A stretch of 64,000 nt of DNA from the NCBI GenBank assembly GCA_905183005.1, contig CAJJDO010000066.1:1-64000 (forward strand), read 5' to 3'. A program made the position numbers and the translations under genes. Origin of the DNA: Paramecium pentaurelia (Eukaryota; Ciliophora; Oligohymenophorea; Peniculida; Parameciidae). This document shows, piece after piece, positions 37,084 through 50,035 of this stretch. A model generated the notes under the pieces. It was not told the origin of the DNA. It made no database searches and saw nothing but the letters and a program-made list of their open reading frames with translations. Each line of letters starts with the position of its first letter. Within the stretch, counting starts at the first letter, position 1.

Positions 37084-37765
37084 ATGATAATAGATGATAT
37101 CGATGATAAAAATCAAAAATTGATTATATTGTGAGAGGAATAAATTATCAGATCTTCTTAGCTTGGATGTATCAATAAAGACCTGATTATTGAGGGATCT
37201 CAATTAAATTTAGCTATGTATTTAGTATTCGATGGGAGATTTTATGAACAAATAATTATGGAATTATCTTAAGATCCTGAAATAAATTGGGACTTATGTT
37301 TAAAAATATTTAGAGTAGTTATATCTTTTGAATGATTTTGAATTAAAGAGAACTATTTGATTTATCAATTTTTAAATTAAAAGGCTAAAATATTCCTATC
37401 AGAGGCAACAATCATAAATGTATTATTATGATTTATAGCTATGGCATTACACCAAGTCTTTAATTTTATTCTCTTCCCATTACTTATTGAATATTTAAAA
37501 GATCTTGAGTTCATATTTTAAGTATTGTTTTACTATTGTTGATTCATTGAAAAATCAATATAATAATTATTAAATAATAAGGCTTTGAAATATTCTTATT
37601 TATCAATTAAATGGAGAATTACATAATCCAGATTTAGATGACAGTTTATATTCGGAAGTAACTCAAATATGCAAGGAAGACATTCCCAAATTTTCCAATT
37701 ATAAATCTATATGAAATTAAGAAAATGATAATGATTATTCAAAATAATATTAAAAGTTTTTCTGA
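37084..37765 (+). pseudogene. decayed unrecognised gene with repeated in-frame TGA
   Basis: From ATG 37084 (MIIDDIDDKNQKLIIL) one frame stays protein-like for about 150 codons (INKDLIIEGSQLNLAMYLVFDGRF, DPEINWDLCLKIF, QKAKIFLSEATIINV) despite TGA codons after LIIL, after ISFE, two codons later, and after NVLL. A second coding patch, NGELHNPDLDDSLYSEVTQICKEDIPKFSNYK, follows near 37610-37710. No family was identified. Several TGAs without frameshift is unusual among the relics here. Confidence 0.45.
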
Positions 37766-38395
37766 TATTTTTTAAATAACTTTTGAACTCTTAAATTATA
37801 TTCTTACTCTATATCTTTAAAAATTCTTTATGATAAACATTATGAAAATATTTAATGAATTATTACAATGATTTTTTTTGAGATAAATGCTAAACTTTAA
37901 AGTTGAAATATGTAACATTGACATTTAATATATCTAATTTATATTAACATAGTTATTTTAACACTTGCTAAATGATATGGAAATATATGTTAATATTAAA
38001 TAATATACTTAATCTTCATTTTGAAACTATTACAATTTGTGAAATTGAATTATGATTTTATATTTGATTTCATTAAAATATGATCTTTATATATTGTAAG
38101 TGCTTAATCAATATTTTTAATGTAGCTATGTTTTAAAATTTATTGAATCTAAATGAAATTGGAATGGATTTATTTTAATAAAAACAAATATCTAAATAAG
38201 AGTTTGATAAATCTAATAATGCATCTGTATAATTATTCTTATCAAAACATAATTTTATTCTTTTCAAAACCACTTATAAATCAAAAAAATTTGCAATTAA
38301 TTAATTCTTAAATGTCATATTAAACTACATCTATTATTTAATAACACAAACCATTTTTAACCTTTTTTTTTATGAATTATCATAAATGAAGTTTA
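37766..38395. other. AT-rich intergenic, nothing recognised
   Basis: No supported frame lies upstream of the lectin relic. Confidence 0.45.
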
Positions 38396-40330
38396 TTCTC
38401 ATATTATTTCTTTAAACTTTAGGATAAATCAATTATGATAGTGGACTTAATAGTGATTTTTATTATACATCTACTGCTAGTTTTATGTTTAAAAACTTCT
38501 ATCAATTATCTTGGACGATTAACTTCAACTGAGCATTTTAAAATATTCCCCAAGTCTTTATGCAGTAATCTTTGAGAGATTTTGAATCTATCAATATAGA
38601 ATTTCGATTATCAATAACAAGTGTTGCTTTAATTAAGACTTTATTATTTAAATTAATTGTCAAAAATCAATAAGGATTAATTCATTGAAATTTAGATTGC
38701 TATTGATGATTCGAGATTTCAAGTTATAAATGCTTTTAATATTGATAAGACAACTATGTCAAAGACTTATCAACACTTAAATGCAAATGCAGAAAATGGA
38801 ATAATATTTCTTACAAGTATATAACTTTTTAACCCCATTCATTTTGTTATTTCAGTATTATTTTTAATATATTTAGTTATCTAGTTTGACAAACATTAGT
38901 GAAATAGTAGATATATCCAATCCCTCAGAAAAATTTGTAAATTGGATAGTAAATAGTATTAATATATTAGATCTCAAACAGTAACCATCACATTATACAC
39001 TAGCTCAAATTTCAATTTATAAACAAATAAATAGATTCTGACAACCTATTGTTGGATTCATATTTGATAATGATTATTATTTCCAATTTAGATGGACCTA
39101 CACTTATACTGTCTCAACTGTGTCTTGTAAAGTAGATTCTTGTAAAATTAATAATTAATATAGTGGACAAACTTGTAAAGCATACACATTTAACAACTTG
39201 GATGTCTTATTTAATAAATACATTCTATCAACCACTTCAATCCTAGAAGATAAGAATTTCATAAAAAATTGATTTATAAGCTCTAAATAGACCTATAGTT
39301 TATGTAGAATTACCACAAACAATTGAAATTTTTAATTAAATTGGTACTTTTACTTCTATTATTGACAAATCCATTTCTCTATTGCTTATAAATGTAATAA
39401 TTAAATGCTCTTTAGGTAAGAAAATAAAAAGGTAATTTAATAAATGCAATAATTGCTATTCTTAGAAATTTAATATGTAAGGTCATAATTTTAATAATTA
39501 AATATCTTATTTTCCAAGATATTTACCAACAAGTGAATTTACAATAATAATTAGTGATATGTTAATTAAATAACCTATAATTAGGTTGCAGCAGTCAACA
39601 ATATTTTGGATATTGAATAAATGAATATTTGATAAATTATATCAAATTTTTAATATTTTTTTACAATCAAATTTATATTTCGATATCTCTTCATTTTATT
39701 ATAAGTTTCTCAAAATTTAATAGTTAACTTATGATTTTAATTATTATTATTTCTTTATAAAACATGCTCAAATTAATTGATAAAATAATTATATTTTATT
39801 AAGGTCCTATGAGATTTATAATCCCAAGTAATTAAGTATTTTCTATCAAGAATAATTGTTCCATATACCAAATCATGGCCAAAATTCATTCCTTTTTATA
39901 ACTAACAGTTGAATTCCCAATCTAATCCTTTAAATTCTCCATTGTATAGAATAAACCTTATAATATTTATGAAATAACCATTTTTTTAATCATTAATATT
40001 TACTTGGAAGGAACATCAATTTATTAGTTGACGTTCCCCTAAATCATTTTGTCCTTTCAATCTGGGCTTATTGATTGCCATTATTTTGGAGTTTATTAAT
40101 CATCTAGGACCTAAATGTTTATGAAATTTTCTGATCTAGAAGGCCTGTTTTCAAAATTAAATAATTGTGACTTAACCTATATTCCAATCACAAATAAAAA
40201 GTGTTTTCAAGCTTTTAATTCACTTGCATAAAGTTCCTCCTATGCTTATTCAGTTAAATTTTCAACATTATATTCGTTAATTGAAATTTTTCACATGAAC
40301 ATTTAAGTTATTTTTTAGTAATATATTGTG
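38396..40330 (+). pseudogene. decayed secreted H-type-lectin-like protein gene
   Basis: ATG 38396 opens a signal peptide (MKFILILFLQTLGQINYDSG), then a segment like the H-type lectin (H_lectin) fold of ciliate secreted proteins: IPQVFMQQSLRDFESINIEFR, followed in other frames by AIDDSRFQVINAFNID and KTYQHLNANAENG. Later pieces are CKVDSCKINNQYSGQTC, KCNNCYSQKFNMQGHNFNNQ and, near 40060-40250, LIDCHYFGVYQSSRTQMF. TGA codons at 38530-38532 and near 39040, plus several frame changes, make it non-functional. Assignment to the H-lectin family is by motif resemblance only. Confidence 0.5.
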
Positions 40331-40838
40331 AAATAACAAAAGAATATTAAGTTAAATAATTATAAATATATTTATCTTTTTAATTTAGGATTTGACTCTA
40401 CATATTGTGTTTTATTTCAGAACGAAAAAAGTATATAAACTTTTGATATTAGAAACATTTAATATGTATAATGAATATATACATAAATGTGTGAATAATA
40501 AAAATTATTGTATATTTAATCTTATAAGATTTTATTTAAATTTCTCTATTTTAAGATTAGAATAATGAATCTTAATTCATTTTACTATCAATATTATATA
40601 CATTATATTTTATTCAATAATATGAACTCATTTACAAATAATGTTAATTTTTAAGTAATTCTAAAAATTATCTTCTTTCTCTATTTGATAAAATAACAAT
40701 GATATATAAGATTGTAAAATGAGTTTATTTCTTTTTGCATCTCTATAAGTGAACTTTAAATAATAATATATTCTCAATTATTAAATATAAATAGATGATT
40801 AAGTTTATTTAAATAATAAATATATTAATATATATAAT
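40331..40838. other. AT-rich intergenic, nothing recognised
   Basis: Flank between the lectin relic and the next intact gene; no frame was supported. Confidence 0.45.
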
Positions 40839-41915
40839 ATGGAATTAAAAAATAGAACAATGGATGCTATAGTTATGTGGAAATATGAGGTTAATAATGA
40901 AGAATTATAAGATAACCAAATAAAAGGACAAAATCAATCAAATGATAAATAGTATGATAATTTTGATGATTTTTTTCGCATATTTGATTTTGGATTATCC
41001 TATGATCTTTAATATTTAGCCATTTTTGAAGACAAAATTAGAAAATAGAATAATCCATCAAGGAGAATAAAAGGGAAATAAAAAAGTGATTTAAGAATAA
41101 AATTATACGAAGTGAAATCAAACAAAGTTGTTTTTGAAAGTAGTTTACTATGTAGAGGATTTTTATATATAAATTTTCATTTTTCTAAAGATTCAAATTT
41201 TTTAATATGTTAAGGGTATTGGGATGGTTATTTAATAATAGATATTTAATAAAAGAAAGAGTACATCTTTAAGAATTTAGAAGAAACAAGTTTTATTTTT
41301 TAGATGGATACAATCAATAGTTATTATATAATTAAAAATAAGAAAATATTTAATATAAATGCAGAGTAGATCAATTAGCAATAGGAAAAAGAAATAGATC
41401 TAAAATTCAATTTTAATCTTATATTATATTTCAAATCATTTTTATAGAAATTTGCTTTAATAAGTACAGAGTTATACCAATATATAATTTATCTTGAAAA
41501 TTGTAAAGTTATTAAATAAAGAAAAAAATAAATTGATGTTAGAACATAATTAGTCATTTTTAAAAACTTTCTGATAATTGAATAAGAAGATCATCATGAA
41601 ACAGAATATACTGTTAGATTATTACATAGTGGAAAATTATTAAGAAGAATAAAGAATCTTTTAGGAAATACAGGGAATTTATCTTATGATGAATGTGGAG
41701 TTTATAAAAATTCATTTTAAAATATTGAAACTCTAAGTAATCATTAATAAATCAAAATATTTGACTTTTTAAGAGGAAATTCTAAATAAATATGTTATAG
41801 AATTAATTCTTAACATAAAGATAGTCATTAAATCTCTAAACTATACAAATAGTTTATATTCACTATGATTAAGAGCAGACTATAAACTTAAATTACATGC
41901 TATATGTTAAGATGA
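40839..41915 (+). CDS. uncharacterised 358-residue protein, beta-propeller-like
   Basis: Intact single-exon frame, ATG 40839 (MELKNRTMDAIVMWKYE...), TGA 41913-41915, with dense TAA/TAG glutamine use and no break. Several segments have the rhythm of propeller blades (SYDLQYLAIFEDKIR, LYEVKSNKVVFES, FSKDSNFLICQGYWDGYLIID, IKIFDFLRGNSKQI), but canonical WD dipeptides are missing, so I call it only WD40-like. No signal peptide, membrane segment or catalytic motif is seen. The C-terminus is basic (MIKSRLQTQITCYMLR). It may be a ciliate-specific protein. Confidence 0.75.
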
Positions 41916-42079
41916 TACGAATATTAAAAGTAATTAGAAAACTAAATATCATTCATTATCAGATTTATTTATATAATAAATTTATCTTAATATTTTAATC
42001 ATTTTTTCTAAAATTCTTAGATACCTCAAATTTTTCAACCAACCATATTAAATACTTATTTTTATATGTTTTCTATCTT

Positions 42080-42765
42080 TTATTGTTTCAGATAGATAGA
42101 TAATAAACTTATTATTGGTTAATCAAGCAAAGTTTGGATAACAGAAGAACTAGAAAGAGTGCTATTGAAGAATAGGAGGAGCAGCTTAAATTGAAACTAA
42201 GAAAATTTGATTTTTAAATTGTTCTTTTTAGAGAAATATTAATTGCATTAAGTACTGTTTTTTGAAATTGTCACATCAAATCAAGGAATAGTTTTAATTA
42301 AAATATTTCACAGTTGATTCCACAAAATATGGTTAGATTTATTATGCTGAAAGTTCTGGGTGGTTAAGTTTAAATTTTTAGAGTAGTTTATTGACTCTAT
42401 ATATTTAGATATTTCTTTGAAGAATTAGATGATTGATATTTAAAATTTAATTCATTATTTAGATTGTTTCTTTGAATTTAATTTAATTTCTAAATATTAA
42501 GATATTATAAGATTCATGAGTATTGGCTATTTATATTTAAATGATAGGATTAATTAGTTTGTCTGAGATATTAGAAATAACAAGAAATATTTATGTTTTA
42601 ATAGATTTTGAAAGTAGTGATATTAAATTAGAAATTTGATTGTAGAAGAAATTCTTATTGCTCTAATTTTGAAATTAATTAATGTATCAATAGAGTAATT
42701 TAATTTTTTTAATAATTTAATGAATAAATATTTGTTTGATTAATATAAAACTTGTTGATCTTTAA
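42080..42765 (+). pseudogene. decayed unrecognised gene
   Basis: Coding-like pieces in different plus-strand frames: WITEELERVLLKNRRSS (near 42136-42190), FREILIALSTVF and RNSFNQNISQLIPQNMVRFIM (near 42230-42350), IHYLDCFFEFNLISKYQDII (near 42445-42510). TGA codons and frame changes separate them. Leucine-rich helical composition; no family recognised. Confidence 0.4.
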
Positions 42766-43444
42766 TTGCTATATTGAAAGTATAATCAATATAGTATCTT
42801 TTGTTTTTTATGAAATCAATTAATATTTAGGATCACTTTTATCATTTAAATATAAAAATCATAATATAGTGCTTTCGCATTAAAGTTAAGGGTATTTAAA
42901 TGAAAGATTTATGAAGCCTAATAATCTAGTTGATTGATGAAAACTAGATCCTTATTAGATACATTTACTTTTCACATTAAAAATTGTATTTTATAATAAA
43001 TATATTTCCAAATCTTTAAGAAATAAGATAAAACATCAATATGTCATTTATTTCTTCTTCCAAAAACTATCTTTACCATTAATGAAATATATTTAGATTT
43101 AAAATTTTTTTAAATATTTCCAATCTTACAAGTGTCTAAGGTGGATGTTTATAAACTAAAGTGTAATCATGATTTTTAATAATAATCCTGTGGTTTATTT
43201 TGTAATGCTAGAGTATGATGTGAAACATTTAAAATATAATTGTAAAGTTTTTGCCAATTATCTTGGGAGAGAATAATCAACATAAAATAGATTCCAATTT
43301 AACATTGATATATTAAAAAATATGCATCCATAATCTATTATAATCAACTATGATAATTAGTAAAAATATTAATATGTCCAAAACATATTAATATTTATCT
43401 TATGATTGAAATTTCATAAGATAAAAATTATAGTTTATTAAATT
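42766..43444. other. AT-rich intergenic, nothing recognised
   Basis: No sustained frame. A patch near 43120-43300 contains several Cys codons but no consistent reading. Confidence 0.4.
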
Positions 43445-44060
43445 ATTAAGGCAATTTCACAGTAATTTGATTTTCTTCCAGCTTTACTATTAGTGTTCCT
43501 GTAAATCTTAGTTCATGTATATGTATATGTACACAGCCTGCTAATTGATTTATTTTATCAGAATCTTTTTTATCAAATTGAATTTCTAAATACATCCATT
43601 TTAAATGAATTTTTTAGGTTTAAAATTTCTTTAAAGAAGAAAATGAAGCATTTCTTTTATATATGATAAAAATAATTATTATATTATGATGATAATATGG
43701 TATTCATAATGATCCTTCAATTTTCCATTTAAAATATGTAGTATATTCAGAGATACTATTATTAAATTCCTTTTTTGGAGAACAATTATTTTTTGATTTC
43801 TTTGAAAGTGGAGAAATAAATAAAGATTGAAATTATAATGTAGGATCTTTGATTAAATTAAGATCAATATAAATGAATAAATTTTCTACTAATTTAGAAT
43901 CCAAATGCATAGAATTAAAGAGAAATCTCAAAAATTAACTTGTATGCTTAAAATTCAATTCTAAGTTCTGTCAAAACACAATTCAATATAAAATAAATTA
44001 GTAATCCTTATGGATGATATATTGGAAATATATTTTCCTTTAGATTATTTTTAATTCTAA
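43445..44060 (-). pseudogene. decayed unrecognised gene
   Basis: Minus-strand pieces read NLELNFKHTSQFLRFLFNSM and IYIDLNLIKDPTLQFQSLFISPL (44000-43830), then KWMYLEIQFDKKDSDKINQL and HIHELRFTGTLIVKLEENQI (43600-43455). A TGA at about 43710 and a frame change separate the halves. The second half vaguely recalls lipid-binding domains of the synaptotagmin-like (SMP) type, but I would not assign it. Confidence 0.4.
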
Positions 44061-44382
44061 TCTATAATTTTAATTTCAAATTCTATTTTTTTATATTAGA
44101 AATTTATATATTACTTTTTCAAATATTTATAAATATAATGAATTTCTTCTTTTAACTAATGTTTTAAAATCCATTTCTTATATCAAAGATATTTCAATAT
44201 TAAATTTGTTGTATATTTATGAAATGATGAGATTATAATTATTCAATATAAAAAGAAATGATTGAGATTATAAATTAAATAATAGATTTAAAAAATATAA
44301 TCTGCTCTACAATCATTTCTTCAGAAATTTTTAATCAAATATTAATAAAATGCGATCTTAACTAAAATTTAAATAAATATAA

Positions 44383-46581
44383 TCAATTTAATAGAAATTG
44401 CAAAATTTCCTGAATGAAATTTTTAAAATCCTGATCACAATTTTAAGATATTCTTTGTTAAATTTAAACTTATTGATGTCTTTAAAATAATTTGATATGG
44501 CTCACTTGAAGGATATTATCACGGAAAGAAGACACTGATTACTTATTATATTAAACATAAGAACAATTTTTATTCGTAAAATTTTAGTCAGACCATTATT
44601 TAATTAGTTGATCTAAATTAGGTAGTTTAGAATAGCAATCATCAAAATAATTATATAATTTAATTATTTTACTTAAGAGTTTCATTCTTGTTTGCCATCC
44701 TTCTTGCTTTGAACTTTATTCTTTGTAATTTAAATGTTCATAATATCTCCATTAAGTGTGATTTATAGAAGTTAATATGGAATTAAATTTGAAAAATAAT
44801 TTCCATGAATTACATTCTTATATCATAAAATTACCAAAATTTCTAAACAGATCATAAAATTCTTCAAAATTTTTATCATATATATCTCCATTTTTATTTT
44901 AAAAAGAATATAACATTTCATGTTATTCACTTATGCACTCATCAAACTTCTCCATGGTTTAGTAAATAATTTAAGCAGACTTCTCTCCATTTAATAATTA
45001 ATAAGTATAACCTATTTCACCATTATTATTGAGATAAATTTGTTTTTCACTTTATAAATTTATCTAGTCTTTCATTTTTTTTAATAAATTCTCGTATTTC
45101 TATGATAGTTCTACATGAAAATTATCTCTCTTATACAATTCCAAAAACTTTTTTTCTAGTTTTTATGTAAATAATGAAAAACTTATATAATCGAAAAATT
45201 GATCATATTTAGACTTCATATCTAAAAGTTTATTACTATTAATTTTATTTTATAAATAATCCTGGAGAATCAATTTGAAACTATCATTTCCCATCTCCCA
45301 AAGTAGTTAATTCTCTTATGTTTTATTTTCTACAAATAAAGTATTAGTATTAAATTTGAGATACCATATATTATTCATAGTTGGTATCATTTTTAAAACA
45401 GGAGATAGTATACCATTAATTTTATCAGTTTTAGATTATAATATATTTTTCTATTTAGGATAATCATCTATACAATCTGGAAATAAAAACACTATATTTT
45501 TGATTAAAACATTAGATAATTTACATAAAACAGATTCTAACATATAAAATGTACCTATTTATACTTATTATGGAATTACAAAACCAATTAATATATTTTG
45601 ATCAAGCAAAGCTGAATTATAGATAACATCAAATATTCTATTAGAGATATTTTAATCATCATAATTTAAATCATCACTGTAATTAGATGTATATATAATT
45701 CTAAGTCCTGGTTTTCCATTTTAAGGAGTAATATAATATACTTTCATTTATTCATATTCATCATTTTATCTCTCTTTATTTATATCAATATCATCATCTA
45801 TTTCAAATATATTAGAATCTTATAATTTTATATCATGATAGTAATTTAAAAATAAGTTTATTAATTTCTATTTTTCTGAACTTTAAGTTCCAATTAGAAT
45901 AATGGTTTTATAGTCTTCCAGTTTATCAATTGATGATTTATAATATCTTGGGTATTGATAAATATTATAATTATTCTCTTTCCTTATTAAATCTAAATTA
46001 TTGAATAATTTCATTCTATTTTATTTTTGATTAATCTCTTAATTTCCTAAATCTATTTTTATTTCTTATATTATTTATGATTCTTAGCCAATAATTTGTT
46101 ATTTATTATTAGATATATTAAGAGTATTCTATGCCTTAACCCATATGTCTTTTGAAGATGATTCAATAATTGAAAATATTTAAGAAATAGGTTCCATTAA
46201 TGTTTCTAAATTAAGTATTAATTAATTGAAAGATGATTATAATTGTTGAATTCTTAACAAATTATAAACTTATTTTTCATACTCATTTTCCATGATTACT
46301 TCAAATTATTTTTCTAAATCTACACCCATACAAGATAAGTATTTTTCAGCTTAACCCATTATTTCAACAATCTAACTTATCTTTTTTTAATATATTTCAT
46401 AGTTCTGAATTGTAGTTTTCTTCCATTCTTTAATTTATTTCATTGTTTTCAAATCTGATTTATGTGCTTTGTGCATTTGAATACAATCTATACAACAGCC
46501 TCTTTTTAACTAACAATTCATATTAATACAAATTAATATTATCTCTTATTAATTATGATCTGATTCTTTACACTCTAACAT
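44383..46581 (-). CDS. zinc-finger protein with degenerate P-loop, ciliate GTPase-like family
   Basis: Intact single-exon gene, ATG 46581-46579 (MLECKESDHNQQEIILICIN...), TGA 44385-44383, 732 residues, translated without a break. Residues 4-40 hold a Cys/His cluster (CKESDH, CINMNCQ, GCCIDCIQMHKAH) like a B-box zinc finger. Residues about 45-200 are coiled-coil-like. At 228-240 ILIGTQSSEKQKLI stands where a Walker A (GxxxxGKS/T) would be, followed by KIYYITP-like and LIGFVIPQQVQIGTFYMLESVL stretches typical of a P-loop/AIG1-like module that I recall from ciliate proteins. The Walker Gly and Lys-Ser/Thr are lost, so nucleotide binding is doubtful. The C-terminal 350 residues are helical and lysine/glutamine-rich. 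Family assignment is inference. Confidence 0.85.
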
Positions 46582-47830
46582 ATTTTATCAATATTTATAT
46601 ATATTAATAATGATTTTTCATTTTATTTGTGTCTTATAGAGTATTCGGATCTTAAGTATTTCAAATCTTTTTACAATAATATTTATCAATTTATATCAAA
46701 TTATCCAATAATTTAGATAATGATGTATGAAGTATTGGTTAAATATACCTCAAAAATGATTTTGAAAAACACAAATTTTTAGATGACACAATATACACTT
46801 TAATAAATTTGATATCATGAGCATTTTTAAGTTATCCGAGAAAAATGTTATTATTCATTTATAAATTTATAATAGACTCAGTCCAACATAATATTGATGA
46901 AAAAACTTAATTATAAAATAGTTTAAAGTATTTAAGTATAAGTAATCGAATATTCAATCATAAAAAATAGAATAAAACATATCAACCAAGTTTCTAATTT
47001 TTTTTTTAAAGTAAGTCATTTGGATTTCTCTTTCAAAAAATAGTACATGAATATCATATTGATTTATCACTAAGATTTAACTCTATTTTGTATGACAAAG
47101 ATAATTAAAAAATATTTTTACAGCTAATAGGTTGTAATGTTAACCTACTTCTAGAATTTATAATTAACATTAAATTCCACCATAAATTAATTAAAAACTG
47201 AAAATTAATAACAATAAAATTGAATATATAAAATATAATTTTTGTAAATCTTTTCTAATTAGATCAAAATTGAAAAAATAGATAACTTAAGATAACCCTT
47301 TTAATTAGTTTTTTCTATATAATAGTTGAAAATTATCATAACTATTATCTTTAAAATTAATATTTCCAATAAAATTCATAATGATTTTTTTTTTTAAACT
47401 TTATGCTAATTCTCATTAAAAATGATTTTGTATAAAGTAAATCATTTATACATAGCTTTTTGAAAATAAATAATGTATCAGCATTCATATAACTGAAAAT
47501 CCTACTCCTGGGGTTGAAGTATATCAAGATAAAGAAGATGGATTGAAGTTTAACAATTTTTAATATTAGAATACATTTCATATTGTCTGGACTTGCGAGC
47601 CCTTTGGAAAATTAGATAATTCCATTTTGGATTGAATTGCCATAAAACTATCCTTTCTCAAACCCTTTTATAAAAATAAAAAAAATAATTTTTCACCCCT
47701 TATACTTTAATGATAGAGCTGAATGCTGTGATTGTTGGTATTAGGTAAATATTCAAAAAAATTATAGTCGAAATGGTAGCCTTCACATACTATTAAGAGC
47801 CTAATTAACGATTTAATTGATATATTGTTA
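46582..47830. other. 1.2-kb region between divergent genes
   Basis: Mostly AT-rich with no gene seen. From about 47547 a plus-strand frame (LENQIIPFWIELPQNYPF, RAECCDCWYQ) runs into a 23-nt intron-like sequence at 47745-47767 (GTAAATATTC...TTATAG) and would join the next gene in frame, but it has no ATG. It may be an unrecognised first exon or a relic. Confidence 0.45.
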
Positions 47831-49558
47831 ATGCCAAGGGTTTCACATCCTAATGTAGCCACAAGTATATTGAATCACAGTAAGTTTGAATATTTTGAGA
47901 CAGCTTTGATGTATTATAAAGAAGAAAAATAATGGGAACAAAGTGAAGTAAACTTTGAAGAGATAGTTAATCTTCCTTGTAAACTTAATCATAGCAGACC
48001 AATAGTAGAAGTGATAATAGATAAAAATTTAAAATCAGATGAAATGCTTATTTGTCAACAATGTTAATTATCGATAGGTGATATCAAAAGAATTGATATT
48101 AATTAACTTTAATAAAATTTAGTTCGTAATAGAAGGAATCGTAATGTAATTATAGAAGATTTAGAAAATAAATTTTTAACCTAAATAGATAACTTCTAAA
48201 AATGTATTGAAAAAATATAAGATCTTGACAACTAAGTATTCCAAGAATTGCTTTATTTAAAAAATGACTGGATAGTTTCTCGTTTAAAGTTTAAATAAAA
48301 ACTTTGTTCATTAACTATTTTAGAAGAAATTGAGTTGATTAAATATGAACCTAAAGAATACAAAAAATAGGTCAAATAAGAAAAATAATAAATTGATGGA
48401 TTATTTTTATAAAAGATTTATTCTTGTATTGATAAGCTAGTACTTTAGTAAAATAGATAAAATTTAATGGAAGTAATTCAAAATATTTTTAATAAACCTC
48501 AATTAAAGTTTAAATTTCAAAATATACGTTATGAATTTATTAGACCTAATAGGATGGTTAATTATACTTTTTCAATAAACTTTGATAATACTTTAATGGT
48601 AACTTCAGAAATTTTTTCAAACTCAATGGTTTAGATTTATTAGATCGTAAAAGGATAAAATGATGGTTAATACTAACTCTCCTATCTTAGAACCTAATCT
48701 TTTAGATATAGGATCATTTATATCAAATTTCTATTTAAATAAAGATTTACATTTGTTATAACAACCGAATATAGAGGATTATTCATTATGTACCCAATAC
48801 AGTATAATGGGGAAGAAGCAATTAATTGGGATTTCAAATAATATATTGATGATTGCGAATATGTTAATTGTTTAGAAGTTAGATAATCTGATGATTTAAT
48901 TGTAACTGGGCATAAGAACGGAAATATCATGTTTTTTTTTTCAACAACAAATTAACCAATCTAAATAATTACTGAATCAAATACAGAAGTTTGGGGATTA
49001 TCATTTAACTAATCAGGTAATATGCTTTTATCTTGTTAATAGAATAATGAAATTTTTCTGATGATGGAATAAAAGGAAGGATGGAGTATTAAATAAAAAA
49101 TTTTAATGGATGGATTTGGATACAGAATAAGTTTTATAACAGATTAAATTTTTGCAATTCAAACAAGAACTCCAAAACCCCATAATTAAATCTATATTTA
49201 TACTTCTGATTCTAAAGGTTAATTTATTAAAAGTGGATCACTTTTTGATAATGGAGGTAATTAGCCTTGTGAAATCTTCTTTCCAATGTAATACATTCCA
49301 AGTAAATAACTCCTGATTTCGAAGAATGGATATTATCTTAATGTCTTAAAGTTGGCTTTCTCAAATTAATCAAGGCTAGACATTGAAAGATGCCGCTTAG
49401 AATAGTCTATATATTTTGGAACCAATTTCTTTTATGGGACAGTGAGTAATAACGGAGAATTTATTATATCCATGTCATAGGTTTTTCCCTAAAAATACAA
49501 TCATTCCTTAGAAATATTAATTGGAACTTTCAAATTGAAATACTAATAGAAAATATGA
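47831..49558 (+). CDS. zinc-finger / coiled-coil / WD40-like protein
   Basis: Intact frame to TGA 49556-49558; with the first in-frame ATG (47831) 575 residues. Residues about 50-85 show CKLNHSRP...DEMLICQQC, the paired Cys/His module found at the start of many Paramecium WD40 proteins. A coiled-coil region follows (FLTQIDNFQKCIEKIQDLDNQ), then a divergent propeller (YTFSINFDNTLMVTSEI, VRQSDDLIVTGHKNGNIMFF, VWGLSFNQSGNMLLSCQQNNEI, VSNNGEFIISMSQ). The start is uncertain: a later ATG at 47909 would put the Cys/His module nearer the terminus, as is usual, while an upstream exon could extend the protein. It is probably a scaffold protein; no catalytic motif. Confidence 0.82.
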
Positions 49559-50035
49559 TTATGGATATAAGATATAATAATAAGATATTTATAATTAACA
49601 TATTTTTACCAATGTTTGCTTAATCATTTTATTTATTAAATTTTTTGATTCAATCCAACTAATAGAAGAATATCTCCTGATTTTACTAAAGGGATATTTT
49701 TTTAAAATGTCTGTTTTAATATTAAAGTTTCAATAGTTTTAAAATCTCATATTTTTGAGATAATCTTTTTCTATTATAAACAAAGCATAATAATTATAAA
49801 GGTATTTCCTACTTTTAAACAATTAATTGGATTTGTTTATCCATTTTGATCTTATTTAGTAATTACAATAGTTTTTATTTTTCTGTATAAGCATTTATTA
49901 TTATTATTATTCTGATACAAAAATAAATATATTATATTTATATTTTTTGTTATTAGAGAGAAGCCTATTTAAGAGAAAAAGGAACCACAAGAAGTTTAGG
50001 CACATTGTTAGTTCTAAGGTATAAATTGAGATGAA
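49559..50035. other. AT-rich intergenic, nothing recognised
   Basis: No supported frame; long T runs around 49690-49960. Confidence 0.4.

Noticed and set aside
31716..37765. TGA read as tryptophan in this organism
   Set aside because: Intact genes all end at a single TGA at the natural end of their domain, and TGG is used normally; the relics also carry frameshifts.
47732..47830. Upstream extension of the zinc-finger/WD40 gene
   Set aside because: The joined frame has no ATG back to the TGA at 47544, so the extension is noted but not included in the gene.
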